Assembly: GCF_900129345.1 (NCBI RefSeq)
Contig: NZ_FQVK01000025.1
Coordinates: 1 to 61,746, forward strand
Length of the DNA stretch: 61,746 bases
From: Ruegeria intermedia
Lineage (GTDB): Bacteria; Pseudomonadota; Alphaproteobacteria; Rhodobacterales; Rhodobacteraceae
Direction: 5' to 3'
In this document: positions 53,591-61,746 of the stretch, one piece after another
Layout of the letters: the number at the start of each line of letters is the position of its first letter
How positions within the stretch are numbered: position 1 is the first letter of the stretch
Notes under the pieces: model-generated
What the model was told of the DNA's origin: nothing
The model's input: the letters and a program-made list of their open reading frames with translations, nothing else
The model's database searches: none
Translations under genes and position numbers: made by a program

Positions 53591-54589
53591 ATGGACATCG
53601 GCACGATCTCGAAACCGCATGAGCGACTGGCCGAGTTGCTGGCCGGCGAAATGGACGCGGTGAACACGTTGATCCGCACCCGCATGGCCTCGGAGCACGC
53701 GCCCCGCATTCCCGAGGTGACCGCGCATCTGGTCGAGGCCGGCGGCAAGCGCCTGCGCCCGATGCTGACCCTGGCGGCCGCGCGGCTGTTCGGCTATGGC
53801 GGGGACCATCACATCCGTTTGGCCGCCACGGTCGAATTCATCCACACCGCCACGCTTTTGCATGACGACGTCGTGGACGAAAGCGCCCAGCGGCGGGGCC
53901 GACCCACCGCCAACCTGCTGTGGGACAACAAGTCCAGCGTGCTGGTCGGCGACTATCTGTTTTCACGCAGTTTCCAGTTGATGGTGGAAACCGGGTCTTT
54001 GCGCGTTCTGGACATTCTGGCCAATGCCTCGGCCACCATTGCCGAAGGCGAGGTGCTGCAGATGACCGCGGCCACCGACCTGCGCACCGACGAGAGCGTG
54101 TATCTGCAGGTCGTGCGCGGCAAGACCGCGGCGCTGTTTTCCGCGGCGACCGAGGTCGGCGGCGTGATCGCCGGCGCCTCAGAGGAGCAGGTCCGGGCGC
54201 TGTTCGCCTATGGCGACGCGCTGGGCATCGCCTTCCAAATCGCCGACGACCTGCTGGACTATCAGGGCGACAGCAAGGCCACCGGAAAGAACGTGGGCGA
54301 CGACTTCCGCGAACGCAAACTGACCCTGCCCGTCATCAAGGCCGTAGCCCAGGCCACCCCCGAGGAACGCGCCTTCTGGGAGCGCACCATCGAAAAAGGC
54401 CGCCAGCAGGATGGCGACCTGGAGCTGGCGCTGGGCCTGATGCGCAAATACCGCACGCTGGACGCCACCCGCGCCGGTGCGCTGGGCTGGGCCGCCAAGG
54501 CCAAGGCGGCGCTGGCGGTTCTGCCCGACCATGAAATCCGTGACCTGTTGCGCGACATGGCCGACTATGTCGTGGCGCGCCTCAACTGA
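53591..54589 (+). CDS. ispB: Polyprenyl (octaprenyl/decaprenyl) diphosphate synthase
   Basis: This 332-residue trans-prenyltransferase makes the quinone side chain. The first Asp-rich motif is DDVVD (92-96), the second is DDLLD (219-223), and GGKRLRP is the substrate motif. The ATG at 53591 follows GGAG; a GTG one codon earlier is less likely. Convergent with ispE, ends overlapping by 8 bases. Confidence 0.94.
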   Translation: MDIGTISKPHERLAELLAGEMDAVNTLIRTRMASEHAPRIPEVTAHLVEAGGKRLRPMLTLAAARLFGYGGDHHIRLAATVEFIHTATLLHDDVVDESAQRRGRPTANLLWDNKSSVLVGDYLFSRSFQLMVETGSLRVLDILANASATIAEGEVLQMTAATDLRTDESVYLQVVRGKTAALFSAATEVGGVIAGASEEQVRALFAYGDALGIAFQIADDLLDYQGDSKATGKNVGDDFRERKLTLPVIKAVAQATPEERAFWERTIEKGRQQDGDLELALGLMRKYRTLDATRAGALGWAAKAKAALAVLPDHEIRDLLRDMADYVVARLN

Positions 54590-55403
54590 GCGTCACCGCC
54601 CGGCACCACCAATCCGCCTGCGCAACGCCGATCTCGTAGGCCGCGAAATGCGCGGCCTTCATCGTCGGGTACAGCGCGAAACAGGTCGAACCTGACCCGG
54701 ACATCCGCGCCAGCAGCACATCCCGCGTACCTGACAACGCATCCAGAACATCCGCGATTTCCGGAGCAAGACCGATCGCCGCGGGCTGCAGATCGTTGCG
54801 CTGCCCGTGCAACCAGTCGGCGCAGTGTTCCGGCCCGTCGAACGCAGGCAGGTCGGGCGGCATGGCGGGATTGTCGCGCGCGGCCAAGGCCTTGAACACC
54901 GGGCCTGTGGGCACCGGCACGCCGGGATTGACCAACAAGGCGGGAAGCGACGGCAAAGCGACCGGGCTGATCCGGTCCCCGACGCCCTGCATCCGCGCCG
55001 CGCGGCCCAGGGTGCAGACCGGAACATCGGCGCCAAGGGGCAGCGCGGTGTCCAGCGGGATCTCGGCGCCCTCGGGTGACAGAGCCCGCAAAGTGGCCGC
55101 TGCATCCGACGACCCGCCGCCGATTCCGCCCCCGTGCGGCAGCACCTTGTCCAGATGAACCCGCCCCCGCCAGTTCATCGCCTGCGCCGCCTGCCAGACA
55201 AGATTGCGCGCGTCGGTCGGCACGCCTTCGGCATGTTCACCGGACACCGAGATCGAAAGATCGGGGCCAGGCTCGAAGGTCAGCCTGTCCCCCAGATCGG
55301 CGAAGGCCACCAGCGAATCCAGCAGGTGATAGCCATCGGCGCGGCGGCCGGTCACATGCAGGGTCAGGTTGATCTTGGCGGGCGCGAACCCCTCAATTGC
55401 CAT
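54582..55403 (-). CDS. ispE: 4-diphosphocytidyl-2-C-methyl-D-erythritol kinase
   Basis: This 273-residue GHMP kinase of the MEP isoprenoid pathway has FAPAKINLTLHVTGRRADGYH at the start and the ATP motif LPHGGGIGGGSSDAAA. It supplies isoprenoid precursors that IspB uses. It overlaps the TPR gene by 11 bases and follows it in the same transcription unit. Confidence 0.94.
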   Translation of the reverse strand: MAIEGFAPAKINLTLHVTGRRADGYHLLDSLVAFADLGDRLTFEPGPDLSISVSGEHAEGVPTDARNLVWQAAQAMNWRGRVHLDKVLPHGGGIGGGSSDAAATLRALSPEGAEIPLDTALPLGADVPVCTLGRAARMQGVGDRISPVALPSLPALLVNPGVPVPTGPVFKALAARDNPAMPPDLPAFDGPEHCADWLHGQRNDLQPAAIGLAPEIADVLDALSGTRDVLLARMSGSGSTCFALYPTMKAAHFAAYEIGVAQADWWCRAVTLS

Positions 55404-57108
55404 TGGCGACCTTCAGCGGTTCGGCCCCCTCTTCGGCCAGCACGGCGTCGAGGCCGACTTCCAGCTTGCGGCGGATGCGGTCCGGGTCCGCCTCGCCGTC
55501 GGTGTCTTCGGGGTCGATGAAGGACAAGGCGCGCTTCCATTGGGTCTCGGCCTCGCGCAGGCGACCAACGGCCCAGTAGACATCGCCCAGATGGTCGTTC
55601 ACCACCGGATCCACCGGCATCAGCTCGACCGCGCGTTCCATGTGGCCGACGGCCTCGTCATAGCGACCCAGCCGGAACAGCACCCAGCCCAGGCTGTCGA
55701 CGATATAACCGCTGTCGGGTTGGGCCGCCACGGCGCGCTGGATCATCTCAAGCGCCTCGTCCAGCTTTTCCCGCCGTTCGACCAGCGAATAGCCGAGATA
55801 GTTCAGAACCTGCGGCTGATCCGGGTTCAGCTCCAGCGCCTTGCGGAAATCGGCCTCGGCCTTGTCCCAGTGTTTCAGCCGCTCGTGGCTGATGCCGCGC
55901 GCATAGTAAAGAAACCAGTTGCCGCCCGAGTTCGCCTCGGTCAACTCGATCGCGCGGTCATAGGCGGTGACGGCCGCGGCATAGTTCTCCTGCCGCCGCT
56001 GCAGGTCGGCCAGCGCGACGTGAACGCTGGGCAGGTCGGGCTGCCGCGCCGCGAGGTTTTCCAGCACCTCGGCGGCAGCGTCGGTCTTGCCCATCCGGGC
56101 AAGAACATCCGCCCGGCCCAGCTCGGCAACGTGGAAATCACTGCTGGAGGGCGGCACCATCCGATAGGCGGCAACCGCCAGATCATGCTGTTCCAACTCT
56201 TCCAGCAACTCGGCGCTCAGGAGAATGGCGTCGATGTGGTCGGGGCGCAGATAGGTCGCCACGCGGGAATACAAAAGAACGTAGTCATGCGCCGCCTCGG
56301 AGTTCAGCGCCGCACCGACGGTGAAGAAGACCTCGGCCACGCCGTCCTGCGCCGACCGGACATGGGTGAAAGGCAGGGTTTCCCCGGCCTGCAGCCGGGC
56401 GGTATAAGCCTCGATGGTGGGATCGCTGCCCGAGGCAAAGACCGAATCGAGGAATTGCAGCGCGGCGGCGTTGCGGTCCAGTTGCGACAGAATCTCGACC
56501 CGCGCCAGCGCCGCCCGGCGCGAAAACCGCGCGACGCGCCCCTCATCGGCACCGAAAATCGCTTCGGCACCTTCGAAATCACCCACCGAGGCAAGAGCCA
56601 GCGCCTTGTGATACAACGCAAATTCCCGCAGCCCGTCCTGCGCGGCGACGGTATCGAACTGCTCCATGGACTTGGTCATCTCGCCCTGGCCGATATGCGC
56701 CCAGGCCAGCATCAGCCCGTCAACCAACGGGCCCACGCCCTGCGTCTCGGGATCGCGGGCCAGAAGGTCGGCGAATTGTCCGCGTTGCACCAGATCGGCG
56801 GCGATGACCATGCGCGCGGCCTGATTGGCAAGCCCCTCGGCCTCCATCTCTTGCGCCAAGGGCAGGGCCCGTTCGATTTCGCCCAGGGCCACGCGGGCCA
56901 ACAGGACGCTTTCCATCAACCGCTGATTCTGGGGATCGAATGCCAGGGCCCGGGTGTAGTATCTTTCTGCGGCGGCATAATCGCTTTCATAAATCGCCTG
57001 CCGTCCGGCCAGATAAGCCCCCGCACCGGTGTCCGCCACCGCCGCCCCCCCCAGAGACATTCCGAGAACTGCGGCCCATGCCGCCCGATGCACCAGAGAA
57101 ACCACCAA
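55393..57108 (-). CDS. Exported tetratricopeptide-repeat protein
   Basis: This 571-residue protein has a signal peptide (AAWAAVLGMSLGGAAVADTG) and about eight to ten TPR units across its length (for example YDRAIELTEANSGGNWFLYYA, and ALELNPDQPQVLNYLGYSLV). It likely acts as an adaptor in the periplasm. The start is TTG (GTG one codon on) with AAGGCGGGG; the later ATG would destroy the signal. It overlaps ispE. Confidence 0.87.
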   Translation of the reverse strand: MVVSLVHRAAWAAVLGMSLGGAAVADTGAGAYLAGRQAIYESDYAAAERYYTRALAFDPQNQRLMESVLLARVALGEIERALPLAQEMEAEGLANQAARMVIAADLVQRGQFADLLARDPETQGVGPLVDGLMLAWAHIGQGEMTKSMEQFDTVAAQDGLREFALYHKALALASVGDFEGAEAIFGADEGRVARFSRRAALARVEILSQLDRNAAALQFLDSVFASGSDPTIEAYTARLQAGETLPFTHVRSAQDGVAEVFFTVGAALNSEAAHDYVLLYSRVATYLRPDHIDAILLSAELLEELEQHDLAVAAYRMVPPSSSDFHVAELGRADVLARMGKTDAAAEVLENLAARQPDLPSVHVALADLQRRQENYAAAVTAYDRAIELTEANSGGNWFLYYARGISHERLKHWDKAEADFRKALELNPDQPQVLNYLGYSLVERREKLDEALEMIQRAVAAQPDSGYIVDSLGWVLFRLGRYDEAVGHMERAVELMPVDPVVNDHLGDVYWAVGRLREAETQWKRALSFIDPEDTDGEADPDRIRRKLEVGLDAVLAEEGAEPLKVANGN

Positions 57109-57164
57109 GACCCCGCCTTGTCTGCCTGTACCTGCAGCACAAGCTAGGGCCTTGGCCGACCAGA

Positions 57165-57199
57165 GGCAATGGCCCAGCGTTCACGGCTGTGCCATTGCC
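57165..57199 (-). terminator. Hairpin after etfD
   Basis: GGCAATGGC (57165-57173) and GCCATTGCC (57191-57199) form a 9-bp stem between etfD and the TPR gene, both on the minus strand. No T-run; moderate support. Confidence 0.45.
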
Positions 57200-57210
57200 C
57201 CGTTTCCTGC

Positions 57211-58857
57211 CTACATGTTGGGATAGTTCGGACCGTCCCCACCCTGCGGCGTGGTCCAGTTGATGTTCTGGCTGGGGTCCTTGATGTCGCAGGTCTTGCA
57301 GTGCACGCAGTTCTGGAAGTTGATCACGAAACGCGGCTGGTCCTCGTCGCGCACGATCTCGTAGACGCCCGCCGGGCAGTACCGCTGCGCCGGTTCGTCA
57401 TATTTCGGCAGGTTCACTTTCACCGGGATCTCGGGGTCTGCCAGCTTGAGGTGGCAGGGCTGGCTTTCCTCGTGGTTCGTGAAGGAAAACGCCACATTGG
57501 TCAGCCGGTCGAAGGACAGGGTGCCGTCGGGTTTCGGATAGTCGATGGGCTGGTGCTTGCTGGCTTCTTCGGTGGCTTCGGCATCGGTCTTGCCGTGGCC
57601 CAGCGTGCCGAACAGCGAAAAACCCAGCGTGTTGGTCCACATGTCCAGACCACCCAGAGCCAGCGAGGCGGTCAGGCCCCATTTCGACCACATCGGCTTG
57701 ACGTTGCGGACCTTTTTCAGGTCGGCGCCGATGGCACCGTTGCGCACTTCGGTCTCGTAGTCGGTCAGCTCGTCGCCGCCACGGCCGGCCTTGATGGCCT
57801 CGAACGCGGCCTCGGCCGCAGCCTTGCCCGACAGCATCGCGTTGTGGTTGCCCTTGATCCGCGGCACGTTGACCATGCCCGCCGAACAGCCCAGCAGCGC
57901 GACACCCGGCGCCACCAGCTTGGGCATCGACTGATACCCGCCCTCGGTGATCGCGCGGGCGCCATAGGCCACGCGCTTGCCCCCCTTCAGAAGGTCGGCC
58001 ACCATCGGGTGATGCTTGAACCGCTGGAATTCCATGTAGGGGAACAGGTGCGGGTTCTTGTAGTTCAGGTGCACCACGAAGCCCACATAGACCTGGTTGT
58101 TTTCCAGGTGATAGATGAACGACCCGCCCCCGGCATTGCCGCCCAGCGGCCAGCCCATCGTGTGGGTGACGCTGCCTTCCTTGTGCTTGGCGGGGTCGAT
58201 CTCCCAGATTTCCTTCATGCCGATGCCGTATTTCTGCGGCTCTTTTCCGGCCTGCAGGTCATACTTGGCGATCACTTCCTTGGACAGCGACCCGCGCACC
58301 CCTTCCGACAGGAAGACGTATTTGCCGTGCAGTTCCATCCCCGGTTCGGTGTTGGGGCCATAGGATCCGTCGGGTTCCAATCCGAACACGCCGGCCACGA
58401 CACCCTTGACCTCGCCATTGTCGCCATAGACCAGTTCCGAGCAGGCCATGCCGGGGAAGATTTCCACGCCCAGCGCCTCGGCCTGTTCGGCCATCCAGCG
58501 GCAGACATTGCCCATCGAGACGATGTAGTTGCCATGGTTGTTCATCAGCGGCGGCATCGGCCAGTTGGGGATGCGCAGCTGGCCGGCCTCGCCCAGCATA
58601 TAGAAGTTGTCTTCGCGCACCGGCACGTTCAGCGGCGCGCCCTTTTCCTTCCAGTCGGGGATCAGCGCATCCAGACCGCACGGGTCCAGCACCGCGCCCG
58701 ACAGGATATGCGCGCCGACCTCAGAGCCCTTTTCCAGCACGACCACGTTCAGGTCGGCGTCCAGCTGTTTCAGACGAATGGCCGCCGACAGGCCCGCCGG
58801 GCCTGCGCCCACGATCACCACGTCGTATTCCATCGCTTCGCGTTCAATTTCGGCCAT
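57211..58857 (-). CDS. etfD: Electron transfer flavoprotein-ubiquinone oxidoreductase
   Basis: This 548-residue inner-membrane-associated flavoprotein takes electrons from ETF to ubiquinone. VVIVGAGPAGLSAAIRLKQL is the FAD fold, GCSAGMVNVPRIKGNHNAMLSG is family-specific, and the C-terminal ferredoxin-like CVHCKTCDIKDPSQNI binds the [4Fe-4S] cluster. Needed for acyl-CoA dehydrogenases such as methylsuccinyl-CoA dehydrogenase of the ethylmalonyl-CoA pathway. Confidence 0.96.
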   Translation of the reverse strand: MAEIEREAMEYDVVIVGAGPAGLSAAIRLKQLDADLNVVVLEKGSEVGAHILSGAVLDPCGLDALIPDWKEKGAPLNVPVREDNFYMLGEAGQLRIPNWPMPPLMNNHGNYIVSMGNVCRWMAEQAEALGVEIFPGMACSELVYGDNGEVKGVVAGVFGLEPDGSYGPNTEPGMELHGKYVFLSEGVRGSLSKEVIAKYDLQAGKEPQKYGIGMKEIWEIDPAKHKEGSVTHTMGWPLGGNAGGGSFIYHLENNQVYVGFVVHLNYKNPHLFPYMEFQRFKHHPMVADLLKGGKRVAYGARAITEGGYQSMPKLVAPGVALLGCSAGMVNVPRIKGNHNAMLSGKAAAEAAFEAIKAGRGGDELTDYETEVRNGAIGADLKKVRNVKPMWSKWGLTASLALGGLDMWTNTLGFSLFGTLGHGKTDAEATEEASKHQPIDYPKPDGTLSFDRLTNVAFSFTNHEESQPCHLKLADPEIPVKVNLPKYDEPAQRYCPAGVYEIVRDEDQPRFVINFQNCVHCKTCDIKDPSQNINWTTPQGGDGPNYPNM

Positions 58858-58993
58858 CGTGGGCTCCTCCGCTAACTATCCGAATTGGCGCCTGGGGCGC
58901 GGGCTCGGCGAAATTTTGTTTCCCGGCTGATTACCTGCTGGAAAAGACCTTGGTCAATCAAAACACGGCGTAACATTGCTGCAATGCGGCAGA

Positions 58994-59449
58994 TCAGCCC
59001 TCGGGCGCGTCACCCATCAGGTATCTGGGACCGCTACCATGCGCCTTGGCCCGGTCGTCGGGGTTGTAGAGCGCGCATTTCGGCAGGCTCAGGCAGCCGC
59101 AGCCGATGCAGCCGTCCAGATTGTCGCGCAGGCGCAGCAAGGTATCGATTCGCTGGTCCAGATGCGCGCGCAGGCGCTGACTGATCTGTTTCCAGTCCGC
59201 CGGCGTGGGGGTGCGGTTGTCGGGCAGGCTGGCCAGAACCTCGCGGATTTCGGGCAGGGTCAGGCCGAACTGCTGGGCGATCATCACAAAACTCAGCCGA
59301 CGGATGTCAGCGCGCTGATACCGTCGCTGACCGCCCGGATTGCGCCAGGGGGAAATCAGCCCCTGCGCCTCGTAATAGCGGATGGCGGATACCGCCAACC
59401 CCGTGCGGCGCGCCAGCGCGCCGATGGAAAGGCCTTCGGATACGGGCAT
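58994..59449 (-). CDS. soxR: Redox-sensitive transcriptional activator SoxR
   Basis: This 151-residue MerR-family regulator has the DNA-binding start LSIGALARRTGLAVSAIRYYE and the [2Fe-2S] ligands Cys114, Cys117, Cys119 and Cys125 in CIGCGCLSLPKC, exactly the SoxR pattern. It responds to redox-cycling compounds. Divergent from a VOC-family gene with a SoxR-box-like dyad between. Confidence 0.95.
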   Translation of the reverse strand: MPVSEGLSIGALARRTGLAVSAIRYYEAQGLISPWRNPGGQRRYQRADIRRLSFVMIAQQFGLTLPEIREVLASLPDNRTPTPADWKQISQRLRAHLDQRIDTLLRLRDNLDGCIGCGCLSLPKCALYNPDDRAKAHGSGPRYLMGDAPEG

Positions 59450-59475
59450 GATCTCCTCCCGAAAAAATCTCTTGA

Positions 59476-59493
59476 GCTAAAGTTAGGTTTAGG
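59476..59493. promoter_or_regulatory. SoxR-box-like dyad in the soxR/VOC intergenic region
   Basis: GCTAAAGTTAGGTTTAGG, read on the minus strand, matches 13 of 18 positions of the E. coli SoxR box. It has CTAAA/TTTAG arms. It lies midway between the divergent soxR and VOC genes, 26 bases from the soxR start. Confidence 0.45.
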
Positions 59494-59538
59494 AATTACG
59501 GTGAGTCGAAACAAGCCTGAACATGAGAAGGAGACCCC

Positions 59539-59919
59539 ATGATGGCGACGCTGGAACACACGAACTTCACCGTCCGCAACCCGCAGGCAACCGCCGCCTG
59601 GATGCAGGACGTCTTCGGATGGAAAACACGCTGGGAAGGCCCCGCCATCGCGGGGGGCTATACCGTACATGTGGGCGGCGCGCACACCTATCTGGCGCTT
59701 TACGCCCCGGCCGACCCGAAACCGTCGGGCGAAAGCAGCTATGACATCGTCGGCGGGCTGAACCATGTGGGCGTGCTGGTCGAGGACATCGACGCGACCG
59801 AGGCCAAGGTTCGCGCCGCGGGCTTCGAGCCGCACAACCACGCAGACTATGAACCCGGCCGCCGGTTCTATTTCGACGATGACAACGGCATCGAATTCGA
59901 GGTCGTTCAATATGATTGA
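59539..59919 (+). CDS. VOC-family (glyoxalase/bleomycin resistance-like) protein
   Basis: This 126-residue vicinal-oxygen-chelate fold protein has LEHTNFTVRNPQATAAWMQ, GWKTRWEG, GGLNHVGVLVEDIDATE, and the C-terminal metal-ligand Glu in GIEFEVVQYD. It may detoxify or bind an electrophile or antibiotic. Being divergent from soxR, it is a candidate SoxR target. AAGGAG before the ATG. Confidence 0.88.
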   Translation: MMATLEHTNFTVRNPQATAAWMQDVFGWKTRWEGPAIAGGYTVHVGGAHTYLALYAPADPKPSGESSYDIVGGLNHVGVLVEDIDATEAKVRAAGFEPHNHADYEPGRRFYFDDDNGIEFEVVQYD

Positions 59920-60157
59920 GATGCTCTGGTTCGGCGCCGAGGCGCATCGCTGGAAACGCGGTGATCTGCTGGGGCATCGGCACAATCGGAAACCCCCACC
60001 GCCCCGACGGCGTTAAGTTGCGGATTGCAGGGGCCAAACCCCTTGGCCTCTTGCATTTCACGCCATATTTGGGTCAGGTAATTGCCAACCCATCTTTCGC
60101 CCCGACGCTGGTCTCATGCGGCGGGGCGACTCAATTTTGTGCGTGGAAAAAGAAGAT

Positions 60158-60628
60158 ATGGAAAAGATCCCCATGACGCCCGCGGGCTTTGCCGCGCTCG
60201 AGGCAGAGCTCAAGCAACTCAAGTCCGTTGAACGCCCCGCCATCATCGAGGCCATCGCCTCGGCGCGCGAACTGGGCGACCTGAAGGAAAACGCCGAATA
60301 CCATTCGGCCCGCGAAAAGCAGGGCTTCATCGAAGGCCGCATCAAGGAACTGGAAGGTGTTCTGTCGCTGGCCGAGGTGATCGACCCGACCAAACTGTCG
60401 GGCGCGATCAAGTTCGGCGCCAAGGTCACCCTGGTGGACGAGGACACCGACGAGGAAAAGACCTGGCAGATCGTGGGCGAGCATGAGGCCAATATCGAAA
60501 AAGGCCTGCTGAACATCAAATCGCCCATCGCCCGCGCCCTGATCGGCAAGGAAGAAGGCGACAGCGTCGAGGTACGCACCCCCGGCGGCGTGCGCTCGTA
60601 CGAAGTGCTGAGCATCCACTACGCCTGA
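60158..60628 (+). CDS. greA: Transcription elongation factor GreA
   Basis: This 156-residue protein rescues backtracked RNA polymerase by transcript cleavage. It has the N-terminal coiled coil with the acidic tip ([18 protein letters not shown]; Asp-Glu pair) and the C-terminal FKBP-like domain ([17 protein letters not shown]). The start [11 protein letters not shown] is preferred; 14 further upstream codons do not fit the family. Confidence 0.95.
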   Translation: MEKIPMTPAGFAALEAELKQLKSVERPAIIEAIASARELGDLKENAEYHSAREKQGFIEGRIKELEGVLSLAEVIDPTKLSGAIKFGAKVTLVDEDTDEEKTWQIVGEHEANIEKGLLNIKSPIARALIGKEEGDSVEVRTPGGVRSYEVLSIHYA

Positions 60629-60640
60629 TCGGAGCGCGCC

Positions 60641-61633
60641 ATGTCGGGCCAAGACCCTGATCCGGACAGCAAACGCCCCACCTGGCTGGGCATCTATGAC
60701 CGTCCGGGCCGACCCAGCGTCACCGGAATCGAGATCGCGGCCGCGGCCCTCAGCCTGATCTGGCTGGTGGTGGCCGTGGTCTTTCTTGTGCTGCCCGAGC
60801 AGACGCAGGCGGGCGGTTTCATCGTGATGCTGCTGGCGGTGTTCATGCCGGTGGCGATGATCTGGGTCGCGGCGCTGGCCATGCGCGCCAGCCGCATCAT
60901 GCGCGAAGAAAGCGCCCGGCTGCAGACCGCGATCGACGCGATCCGGCAGGCCTATGTATCGCAGCAACAGCGGTCGGCCAGCACCTACGAACCCGCGGTG
61001 GCCCGGAAGCTGGATGAAATCGCCGCGGCCACCCGGAACACTCAAAGCGCACTGGCCACGTTTTCCAGCAAGCGGCGGGATACGGCGGAAACGGATCAGG
61101 AAAAGGGGGCCGACGACCAGACCTCGCTGGAACTGGGCACTCCGGCGGAAGAAATGGCCGCGCCGCTGCCCACCGACATTTTCATCCGCGCGTTGAACTT
61201 TCCCGAAACCGCCGAGGATACCGAAGGCTTCAACGCCCTGCGCCGCGCGATGAAGGACCGCAAGACCGCACAGCTGATTCAGGCCGCCGAGGATGTGCTG
61301 ACCCTGCTCAGCCAGGAAGGCATCTACATGGACGACCTGCGCCCCGACATGGCCCGCCCCGAGGTCTGGCGCCAGTTCGCCAAGGGCGAACGCGGTCGTG
61401 CGGTCGCCGCGCTTGGCGGCATCCGCGACCGCTCGTGCCTGGCGCTGACCTCGGCACGGATGAAACAGGACCCGATCTTTCGCGATGCGGTGCATCACTT
61501 CCTGCGCCGCTTCGACACCATGATCGCCGAGTTCGAGCCCGAGGCCAGCGACGCCGACCTGACCGCTTTGGGCGACACGCGCACGGCGCGCGCCTTCATG
61601 CTGCTGGGCCGGGTGGCCGGGACCTTCGACTAG
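60641..61633 (+). CDS. Hypothetical two-helix membrane protein with coiled coil
   Basis: This 330-residue protein has two transmembrane helices (about 29-51 and 57-79), a coiled coil (about 85-145) and an alpha-helical cytoplasmic C-terminal domain (SRFIRALNF-like segment onward). It is common as a hypothetical beside greA in Rhodobacteraceae to my knowledge, but unnamed. Its TAG stop (61631-61633) lies within the CTAG that joins the IS5 tail, and the protein appears complete. Confidence 0.78.
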   Translation: MSGQDPDPDSKRPTWLGIYDRPGRPSVTGIEIAAAALSLIWLVVAVVFLVLPEQTQAGGFIVMLLAVFMPVAMIWVAALAMRASRIMREESARLQTAIDAIRQAYVSQQQRSASTYEPAVARKLDEIAAATRNTQSALATFSSKRRDTAETDQEKGADDQTSLELGTPAEEMAAPLPTDIFIRALNFPETAEDTEGFNALRRAMKDRKTAQLIQAAEDVLTLLSQEGIYMDDLRPDMARPEVWRQFAKGERGRAVAALGGIRDRSCLALTSARMKQDPIFRDAVHHFLRRFDTMIAEFEPEASDADLTALGDTRTARAFMLLGRVAGTFD

Positions 61634-61746
61634 GTCACCGACTCATAAACACGCAACCAGATGCGTGTTGCGGCGAGTTTGACTAGGGCGAGGAAGTTGG
61701 CGTCATGTTTCTCGTATCTGGTGGCGATGGCCCTGTAGTGCTTGAG
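61630..61746 (-). mobile_element. C-terminal tail of a second, inverted IS5-family transposase (right window edge)
   Basis: Read on the minus strand, this encodes LKHYRAIATRYEKHDANFLA, then LVKLAATRIWLRVYESVT and a stop, the same transposase tail as at the left edge. It differs in 4 of 117 bases. The rest of the element lies beyond the window. Its stop (61630-61632) overlaps the TAG stop of the membrane-protein gene through CTAG. Confidence 0.88.

Noticed and set aside
59912..60016. 34-residue frame overlapping the end of the VOC gene (MIEMLWFGAEAHRW and so on)
   Set aside because: It becomes Pro/Arg-rich low complexity, has no binding site of its own, and no recognisable family.

Overview
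The window is about 61.7 kb of GC-rich DNA from a marine-type member of the Rhodobacteraceae (Roseobacter group). The evidence is the combination of the ethylmalonyl-CoA pathway (crotonyl-CoA carboxylase/reductase, ethylmalonyl-CoA mutase, mesaconyl-CoA hydratase, malyl-CoA thioesterase), an alphaproteobacterial sucCDAB-lpd arrangement with a two-lipoyl-domain E2, a LuxR/LuxI pair, a TIGR02302 protein, the argH/lipoprotein pair and phaAB. It is chromosomal housekeeping DNA. I see no prophage, CRISPR array, rRNA or tRNA gene.

Layout. 1-151: tail of an IS5-family transposase that shares its stop codon with an SDR gene. 0.1-4.1 kb: SDR, RecD-like helicase, AHL synthase and LuxR regulator, with CtrA-type sites. 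4.2-9.2 kb: ccrA, a PlsB-like acyltransferase and ecm. 9.2-10.9 kb: a graveyard of decayed IS256 and IS3 elements. 10.9-13.0 kb: deoD, a DUF1989 protein and two very small genes. 13.1-16.8 kb: sdhCDAB behind repeated GTGATCAC palindromes. 17.4-20.2 kb: mcl2-nnrU-DUF1737-mch. 21.5-31.8 kb: mdh, then sucC-sucD-DUF805-sucA-sucB-small ORF-lpdA behind the same palindrome pair. 31.7-36.9 kb: a TetR gene with three operators and a divergent flavodoxin-fold reductase, a PPOX flavoprotein, plsC-like, ftsX, ftsE and a zinc-ribbon protein. 36.9-47.9 kb: TIGR02302, lysA, a second TetR with operators, small membrane and lipoproteins, argH, a TlpA-like protein, a sterol-desaturase-like protein and an EAL protein. 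48-50.2 kb: phaAB. 50.4-61.6 kb: LysR/EamA, TrmN6-like, ispB, ispE, a TPR protein, etfD, soxR/VOC, greA and an orphan membrane protein. 61630-61746: a second, inverted IS5-family transposase tail.

How the genes work together. Acetyl-CoA is condensed and reduced by PhaA and PhaB to 3-hydroxybutyryl-CoA, the entry point both for PHB and for the ethylmalonyl-CoA pathway. CcrA, Ecm, Mch and Mcl2 carry out several steps of that pathway, and its products malate and succinyl-CoA are handled by Mdh, SucCD, SucAB-Lpd and SdhCDAB in the same window. EtfD would pass electrons from acyl-CoA dehydrogenases to quinone.

Most noteworthy signals. (1) Identical paired palindromes, GTGATCAC-N13-GTGATCAC, lie before both sdhC and sucC. 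(2) CtrA-type sites lie in front of the luxR and luxI genes, together with a hairpin able to mask the luxI ribosome binding site. (3) Three copies of a TetR operator lie between a TetR gene and a reductase gene. (4) The inverted IS5 tails use a CTAG palindrome that supplies the stop codon of both the transposase and the host gene. I did not find a convincing new multigene system. The novelty here is mainly regulatory.
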